DNA from: Methanobacteriota archaeon
GTDB taxonomy: Archaea > Thermoplasmatota > Poseidoniia > Poseidoniales > Poseidoniaceae
Length of the DNA stretch: 11,901 nucleotides
Assembly: GCA_002719475.1 (NCBI GenBank)
Contig: PBHQ01000031.1
Span: forward strand, 1 to 11,901
Direction: 5' to 3'
The notes beneath the pieces were generated by a model. The model had not been told where the DNA came from and ran no database searches. It was given only the letters and a program-made list of their open reading frames with translations. Positions 6,941-11,901 of the stretch are shown piece by piece. Numbering within the stretch: position 1 is the first letter of the stretch; each line of letters opens with the position of its first letter. The translations under genes and the position numbers were made by a program.

Positions 6941-9900
6941 ATGGTCAAGGGACGAACAACGTTGGTTTTCGTTCTGATGATGTTATTTGTCCCCTGGTCT
7001 AATCACGGACTTGAAGAGTCCTCCAAGGTATCTGAGGTTTGGCAGCGTGAAGATTTTCCAGATGGACCTACAGCTATGGCACTCGGTGTGTGGCAACCCA
7101 GTCTACCTGCGGTATTCTGGGACGTGGAGTGGTCTCCTAGTGAAACTCATCTTGCCGCAGTCGGTCTCGATGGAGGGTTATCGATCTGGAATGTCAGTGA
7201 CGACAGAGTTGTATTGCGTTTGACACACAGCATGCAGTTACTTGGTCTTGCTTGGTTGGACGATGAACATGTTGTTACACTAGAGCAGCGACATCGCTGG
7301 AATGTCTACCGAGTCGTGGATGATGGGGCTGGGCGTCCTAAGGACATGATTGAGGATAATACGGGATATTGGAGCAGCAACCTGAGTGGAGTTGAACAGA
7401 ACTGGGGGCATGATATGGAGGTCAGCCCCGACGGTAGTCGCATTGCATTCTGCGGCGGCCGACCAGCCAATGGAGGAGAATTGGTAGTGTTGGATACTTC
7501 CTATCTTCTTGGCATAGGTGATGCAAACAACATTGCTATGCATACTCCAGATGTTGTAAAGGCTTGCAGATGGTCCCCAGATGGAAACAGCATTGCTACA
7601 TTGGAGAGATCTTCAGGAGGGGACAGTGTTCGTATCTTCAATCAATCAACTCTTGAGCAAACGCATCAGCACAATATCGCTCCTACTTCATCTGCGTGGC
7701 ATCTTGATTGGAAAGGCGATTCGGAGTATAGCGTCGCTTGGACCAAGAGCAGTGGAGAGAGTGTCGTGACTCATTTCTTGTCGGGTGGAGAGGTATTGTG
7801 GTATCAACCACTTGAACAGAATATTTCGCGTTTAGAATGGTCATTACACAGCGATACTCTGTATGTCGGGTTACTCGGAGAGGGTCAAGTAGTGGTTCTT
7901 GATGCAGCGGGAGAAGAAGTGTCTAGAAATGGTTGGCATGCATACCGGTCTACCAAGTCTGATATCAGAGCCTTGGCTGCTACTTTCGATGGGCGCAGAC
8001 TTGCTAGTGCAGGTCAGGATGGTACAGTTGAAGTGTGGAATATACAACCTACAGGACATCTTGAGTTATCTACAATTCATGATAGTAGCATTATGCGTGA
8101 ATTGGAGTTTGATCCATCTGGGAACAAAGTAGCAATAGCGCAGGGCTCAGGAACTTTGGATGTACATGATTTGAAATCTGGGGCAAGAATGCATACGTGT
8201 CAACATCCAGATTGGGGGCGTGATGTCGATGAAGTCCCATACGTCAAGAGTGTGAAGTGGCAAGATGAACAAGTGGTTGTAGCAGGATTTACTGATGGTA
8301 TGGTGATATGGTGCTCTCTTGAGGGTTCCACAAGGAGTTTCAATCTTGGAGAGGTAATGGATATCGATGTGTTTGGAAGATTAGCTTTCAAGGATAGCAG
8401 GGTTATGGCCGTAAGTTCGGTTCCCGATGGAAGTGATACCGACGTTGATGGGGAAGTTACTATTTTGGTCAGTGTTGGAACTGAGTGGGAGCCCCAGAGG
8501 AATTGGACATGTGCTGATACATGTTGGGTAATGGAGTTCAATTACGATGGTAGCAGATTGGTTAGTGCCGATCAATCAGGGCAGATACGGTTGTGGAATA
8601 CTGAAGCCGATATTACAGATGAATGGTATGAATTACCCAGCCCTTACAGTCATACAAATTATACTGGAGTGGTTGAATGGGCGCCGAATAGCAACACCCT
8701 TCTGAGTGTTGGGTGGGATGGTAAGGTGATTCTCTACGATGTCGACAATGAAGTTGAGCGTTGGCAATCATCAGTTCCCTACGAAGGATTCTCTGCAGGG
8801 TTTTCTGCTGATGAACAACATATCATCATCGGTTCAGGCGTGGCATCAGATTCGAGCGTTGGTGAAGTCAGAGTTCTGGATCCAATTTCCGGTCAGACAT
8901 ATGATACATGGAGCATGGTTGGGATTCCACGCGGCGTTGGACTTCAGCAGACTCCAATGGGAATGCGGTATGTTGTGGCAAACAGTACCGGGGGTTGGAT
9001 GACCTGGCTACCGGATACAGATGAAGACGGCCATCCAGATTCTACAGACCTTTGGCCACAAGATCCAAGCCAATGGGCGGACAGCGATGGGGATGGTTAC
9101 GGAGATAATTCAGAAGGACAATCTGGAGATGATTGCCCCTACCTTTCGGGCAGTAGTACTGAGGATAGGTTGGGTTGCCCTGATAGCGACGCGGATGGAT
9201 GGTCCGATGCAGATTCTGATTGGCTTAAACATCCGGCCGGCTCAGCCGATGCATTTCCTTTAGATTCCGAACAATGGAATGACAGTGATTCGGACGGATA
9301 TGGAGATAATTATCTCTGGGAAGGAAGCCCACATCAGCATCTGAATCAGAGAGGGGATGCATTTCCTAATGATCCTCAACAGTGGAATGATAGCGATGGA
9401 GATGGTTGTGGTGATAATTACAGTTTCACAAATTCATCAAATGGTTTGAAGCAGTTCGAGATTGGAGACGCTTTCATTACTGACCATACACAGTGTGTTG
9501 ACAAGGATGGCGACGGATATGGAGATAATTACTCATGGACATTGGATTTTGATGGCTTAAGGGTCGAGAATGGTGATGCCTTCCCTAGCAATCCATTGGC
9601 ATGGTCAGATTTAGATGGCGATGGATGCGCTCCGGATAGTATCAGGGAGGATGAGATTGACATGTATCCTGAAGATGCAACACGTTGCCAAGGAGACCCT
9701 GTTCCTAGCATGCCTGAAAATGTCGATGTATTCGTGACTTCTGATATGCAACGTTGGAACCTACGCTACAGTTGGCATCAACGCGGAGAGAATAGCGACA
9801 TTATCGAAATATTTGCTGTGGAATTGAATGCCAGTGAAGAATGTGGCCAACGCTGTTGGCAAAACCCCTTGATCACTCACGATCCTGCTCCTGCGAGTTA

Positions 9901-10378
9901 TACTGATGAGGTAGTTTACATCGACAGGACAGGTCCTTTGCGACTTCAAGTTGTCATCAGATCCATCAATAGTGAACACAATACTATGGTCGATATGTGG
10001 TGGAACGAAACTGCTGAACCTTTGCCTAGCGATTCTATTTCTGAAGATAATAACACCGTAATAGATGGAGAACAGAATACAGATAATGAAGTCCGTCAGA
10101 ATGAGACTTCAGACACTTCTTCTCAATCAACGAGTTCATCTTCTAACATGTTGATTTGGGGCGGGGCAGCCGGGTTGCTGGCTTTGATTGTGGTATTGGT
10201 TCTGCGTCACCGCAAGCCTACGGATACATCTGATCCGTGGTCTGCAACTCCATCCTCGAACGTATTACCTCTTGCCGATCAACCCGTCTGCACCCGCTGT
10301 GGTGGGACCATTCAGGAAGTCAAACATGAAGGCCAGATGTGGAAGTGGTGTTCATCTTGCCAACAATATGACTACTGA
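6941..10378 (+). CDS. Membrane-anchored WD40 / thrombospondin type-3 repeat protein with cytoplasmic zinc ribbon
   Basis: 1145 residues from ATG 6941. Residues 1-22 are a signal peptide (MVKGRTTLVFVLMMLFVP). Residues about 45-685 hold many WD40-type blades, for example 61-85 (DVEWSPS...LSIWNVSD), 341-369 (IRALAATFDG...VEVWNIQ), 528-555 (CWVMEFNYDG...IRLWNTE) and about 576-602. There are probably enough for one large or two propellers. Residues 692-917 are Ca-binding thrombospondin type-3-like repeats rich in DxDGDGYGDN. A beta-rich domain (about 920-1025) and a Ser/Asn/Asp-rich linker follow. Residues 1070-1088 are a transmembrane helix (MLIWGGAAGLLALIVVLVL) followed by RHRK. After it comes a short tail with a zinc ribbon, C1117/C1120 and C1137/C1140. 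Topology is N-out, C-in. The ligand and signalling output are unknown. GTG 6920 in frame is an alternative start, but ATG 6941 gives the better signal peptide. Confidence 0.93.
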   Translation: MVKGRTTLVFVLMMLFVPWSNHGLEESSKVSEVWQREDFPDGPTAMALGVWQPSLPAVFWDVEWSPSETHLAAVGLDGGLSIWNVSDDRVVLRLTHSMQLLGLAWLDDEHVVTLEQRHRWNVYRVVDDGAGRPKDMIEDNTGYWSSNLSGVEQNWGHDMEVSPDGSRIAFCGGRPANGGELVVLDTSYLLGIGDANNIAMHTPDVVKACRWSPDGNSIATLERSSGGDSVRIFNQSTLEQTHQHNIAPTSSAWHLDWKGDSEYSVAWTKSSGESVVTHFLSGGEVLWYQPLEQNISRLEWSLHSDTLYVGLLGEGQVVVLDAAGEEVSRNGWHAYRSTKSDIRALAATFDGRRLASAGQDGTVEVWNIQPTGHLELSTIHDSSIMRELEFDPSGNKVAIAQGSGTLDVHDLKSGARMHTCQHPDWGRDVDEVPYVKSVKWQDEQVVVAGFTDGMVIWCSLEGSTRSFNLGEVMDIDVFGRLAFKDSRVMAVSSVPDGSDTDVDGEVTILVSVGTEWEPQRNWTCADTCWVMEFNYDGSRLVSADQSGQIRLWNTEADITDEWYELPSPYSHTNYTGVVEWAPNSNTLLSVGWDGKVILYDVDNEVERWQSSVPYEGFSAGFSADEQHIIIGSGVASDSSVGEVRVLDPISGQTYDTWSMVGIPRGVGLQQTPMGMRYVVANSTGGWMTWLPDTDEDGHPDSTDLWPQDPSQWADSDGDGYGDNSEGQSGDDCPYLSGSSTEDRLGCPDSDADGWSDADSDWLKHPAGSADAFPLDSEQWNDSDSDGYGDNYLWEGSPHQHLNQRGDAFPNDPQQWNDSDGDGCGDNYSFTNSSNGLKQFEIGDAFITDHTQCVDKDGDGYGDNYSWTLDFDGLRVENGDAFPSNPLAWSDLDGDGCAPDSIREDEIDMYPEDATRCQGDPVPSMPENVDVFVTSDMQRWNLRYSWHQRGENSDIIEIFAVELNASEECGQRCWQNPLITHDPAPASYTDEVVYIDRTGPLRLQVVIRSINSEHNTMVDMWWNETAEPLPSDSISEDNNTVIDGEQNTDNEVRQNETSDTSSQSTSSSSNMLIWGGAAGLLALIVVLVLRHRKPTDTSDPWSATPSSNVLPLADQPVCTRCGGTIQEVKHEGQMWKWCSSCQQYDY
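9047..9637 (+). repeat. Five 21-residue Asp-rich (TSP3-like) coding repeats
   Basis: Five in-register copies of a 21-codon unit, consensus DAFPxDPxQWxDSDGDGYGDN, lie at 9047-9109, 9248-9310, 9356-9418, 9467-9529 and 9575-9637. In the protein these are residues 703-723, 770-790, 806-826, 843-863 and 879-899. The spacers differ (46, 15, 16 and 15 residues) and carry unrelated sequence. The first spacer includes an extra DSDADGWSDADSD half-unit. The Asp pattern is that of Ca ligands in thrombospondin type-3 and dockerin-like loops. Cys replaces Tyr or Trp in copies 3, 4 and 5, which could allow disulphides between units. Confidence 0.85.
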
Positions 10379-10399
10379 GCAGCCAAATTTTGTTGAATC

Positions 10400-11431
10400 T
10401 CAGTCGCGTAGACCATCTTGTGTGACCTGGTAGATACATTCCCCATCAGGTAGGTTTGGGGAGTCAACCAAACGAGCGATTCTGCGTCCACCTTTGGCCT
10501 TGCGCAAGTATAGTCTGAAGGTGCTGGCGTGTGCTAGCACGTGTCCTCCAATCGGCTTTGTCGGGTCGCCCCACATTGCATCCGGCTTGCTGTGTACTTG
10601 ATTGGTCACAAGCACTAGAGCATTGTTAACATCGGCTTGTTGCTTCAATTCCTTTAGGTGCTTGTTGAGCTTCTGCTGACGATTAGCCAACATACCGCGC
10701 CCAATGTATTCAGCACGGAAATGACTGGTCAATGAATCGACGATAATCATCTTGACATTCAACCCGGAGGACATGCGCTTGATTTCATCGACCAACAACA
10801 TTTGGTGAGCAGAGTTGTAGGCGCGGGCTACGTGTATTCTCTTCAGAACTTGCTCAGGATCCAAACCATGTCCTCTGGACATCTGAGTAATTCTCTCCGG
10901 CCTGAATGTATCTTCCGTATCGATGTAGAATACGTCGCCATCTAATCCCCCTTCAGATATCGGTAGGGTGCAATTGACCGCTAATTGATGACCAATTTGG
11001 GTTTTGCCTGAGCCGAATTCTCCGTAGACTTCGACCAGCGCCTGGGTCTCGAATCCTCCGCCGAGCAGGTCGTCTATTGACTGTACTTTACTGGATAGTT
11101 TCATCACTTCTCTGCGCCTCTCCAGCAGTGCATCTCCGCTTACGAATCCGCCTATGTTTGCCATTTTCTTGGCTGACATAATGATCTTGCCAGCTACCGC
11201 TTCACCCAGTTCTGCAGCTTCAGCTAATGCTGAAGGTGTCATTACCGCGATTGCCAATAATTCTTCGAAGCCCGCATCGCGTAACTTTTCTGCAGTAGCG
11301 GGGCCAACTCCTGGTAGGTCCTCGATAGTTGCTTCAACTTCTTCCGTCACCGGTATCGCCTCTTCCGCCATTTCATCGGCTGCTTCTTCAGCGACCTTGT
11401 CTGTACTCTTTGATTTACTCTTGCTTGCCAT
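10400..11431 (-). CDS. radA: DNA recombinase RadA
   Basis: 343 residues from ATG 11431, the usual size for archaeal RadA. The protein forms ATP-dependent filaments on single-stranded DNA and carries out strand exchange in recombinational repair. Residues 1-33 are a Lys/Ser then Glu/Ala-rich extension. Residues 36-83 are the helix-hairpin-helix DNA-binding domain ([20 protein letters not shown]). [11 protein letters not shown] (96-106) is the linker with the polymerisation motif. The ATPase core has Walker A GEFGSGKT (137-144), the catalytic Glu E173 in [12 protein letters not shown], Walker B MIIVD (228-232) and TNQVHSKPD. The intact core and presence of the HhH domain separate RadA from RadB. 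The start is fixed by a GAGGAG Shine-Dalgarno at 11440-11445, eight bases upstream; a TTG at 11464 is less likely. It converges on the WD40 gene with a 21-base gap. Confidence 0.97.
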   Translation of the reverse strand: MASKSKSKSTDKVAEEAADEMAEEAIPVTEEVEATIEDLPGVGPATAEKLRDAGFEELLAIAVMTPSALAEAAELGEAVAGKIIMSAKKMANIGGFVSGDALLERRREVMKLSSKVQSIDDLLGGGFETQALVEVYGEFGSGKTQIGHQLAVNCTLPISEGGLDGDVFYIDTEDTFRPERITQMSRGHGLDPEQVLKRIHVARAYNSAHQMLLVDEIKRMSSGLNVKMIIVDSLTSHFRAEYIGRGMLANRQQKLNKHLKELKQQADVNNALVLVTNQVHSKPDAMWGDPTKPIGGHVLAHASTFRLYLRKAKGGRRIARLVDSPNLPDGECIYQVTQDGLRD

Positions 11432-11439
11432 GTTTCCAT

Positions 11440-11445
11440 CTCCTC
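11440..11445 (-). promoter_or_regulatory. Shine-Dalgarno site of radA
   Basis: GAGGAG on the minus strand, eight bases before ATG 11431. It is the clearest ribosome-binding site in the window and decides the radA start against the upstream TTG at 11464. Most other genes here lack such a site. Confidence 0.7.
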
Positions 11446-11470
11446 TTGTGCAATGTCCTGTCAATCCAAC

Positions 11471-11478
11471 CTATATGA
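11471..11478 (-). promoter_or_regulatory. Candidate TATA box of radA
   Basis: TCATATAG on the minus strand. A start of transcription about 26 bases downstream would fall near 11448, giving a leader of about 17 bases that just includes the GAGGAG site. The position fits an archaeal promoter; the sequence match is moderate. Confidence 0.4.
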
Positions 11479-11571
11479 GTAGAAGCAGCAGGGTGCCGCC
11501 AAAACTGAATGTGTACAGTACGTGGCTGGACCTTTCAGTCCTTCATTCTTCACTTTCAGTTCACTATCAGT

Positions 11572-11901
11572 TTATGGTGAAATTGGAGGCTCTGGGTTTG
11601 GATCTGATTCATCTTCTTCATACAATGTCCATAGATCTGATTGCACATCAACTTCTTCTGTGTTGCCACTTGGAACTTCAATTGTAATCTCCAGTGTCCA
11701 CATTCCTGGATCTGAAACTACTTGTTGATGTTCCCATGTAACACTTTGGCCATCCTGTACATTAGGTTCAGTTTTACTCGCTATTTCGGTTCCACTCGAA
11801 TCCTTCAAACTCCAAGTTACAGTCACTTGGTCAGACCATAGTGCGGGTGTTTCTGTATTATGCACAGTGGACACTAAACGCATCTGCGCAGGTAGTTCAA
11901 T
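11572..11901 (-). CDS. C-terminal part of a beta-rich, probably exported protein (cut by window edge)
   Basis: The reading frame is open to the end of the window, so the 109 visible codons are only the C-terminal part. An internal ATG at 11883 is probably not the start, because coding-like sequence (IELPAQ) continues before it. The visible part alternates short beta strands (MRLVSTVHN, DQVTVTWSLKD, GQSVTWEHQQV, MWTLEITIEV), as in CARDB/Ig-like sandwiches of archaeal surface proteins. It ends in an acidic/proline tail (EEDESDPNPEPPISP) without a membrane anchor. This tail often precedes an anchor in such proteins, and the downstream bases contain a possible relic of one (see findings). There is no catalytic motif, and the function is unknown. 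The gene is upstream of radA on the same strand with 140 bases between. Confidence 0.7.
   Translation of the reverse strand: MELPAQMRLVSTVHNTETPALWSDQVTVTWSLKDSSGTEIASKTEPNVQDGQSVTWEHQQVVSDPGMWTLEITIEVPSGNTEEVDVQSDLWTLYEEDESDPNPEPPISP

Noticed and set aside
11154..11687. Ala/Ser-rich plus-strand open frame opposite the start of radA
   Set aside because: It is the shadow of the Glu/Ala-rich RadA N-terminus and runs through the radA promoter; the composition is artefactual.
1..11901. Prophage, CRISPR, integron or defence island
   Set aside because: No integrase, transposase, Cas gene, direct-repeat array or tRNA attachment site was seen; most recognisable genes are housekeeping.

Overview
This window looks like chromosome from a mesophilic euryarchaeon, most likely a marine Thermoplasmatota lineage such as Marine Group II/III (Ca. 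Poseidoniales type). The lineage is an inference from three things. RadA and an archaeal-style FtsZ sit close together. The exported proteins include a WD40/thrombospondin-3 protein with a cytoplasmic zinc ribbon and a Reelin-like protein with a GCxCHG motif. Expression signals look archaeal, with TATA-like boxes and few Shine-Dalgarno sites. No rRNA, tRNA, CRISPR array, insertion sequence or phage gene was seen. Coding is dense, no gene-free stretch reaches 300 bases, and strand switches are frequent.

Layout. 1-1800 (+): helical-repeat protein with a C-terminal PIN nuclease domain. 1814-3046 (-): NADP-type isocitrate dehydrogenase. 3092-3535 (+): OsmC-family peroxiredoxin, divergent from icd across only 45 bases. 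3536-3994 and 4003-4713 (-): a two-gene unit coding for a small all-helical protein and a very acidic protein. Both carry what looks like the same TerB-like helical module. 4807-5028 and 5077-5685 (+): a small winged-helix regulator followed by an exported Reelin-like protein with a C-terminal membrane tail. 5678-6808 (-): FtsZ, overlapping the previous gene tail to tail by 8 bases. 6941-10378 (+): a 1145-residue membrane-anchored WD40/TSP3 protein. 10400-11431 (-): RadA recombinase. 11572-11901 (-): the C-terminal end of a beta-rich, probably exported protein cut by the window edge.

The window mixes core housekeeping (TCA cycle, cell division, homologous recombination, peroxide defence) with lineage-specific surface and helical-repeat proteins. 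Only two pairs look like operons: 4003-4713 with 3536-3994, and 4807-5028 with 5077-5685. The other genes meet as convergent or divergent neighbours with almost no spacer. The least explained parts are the TerB-like/acidic pair, the sensor-like architecture of the large WD40 protein, the solenoid-PIN fusion, and a possibly degraded membrane anchor downstream of the last, partial gene.
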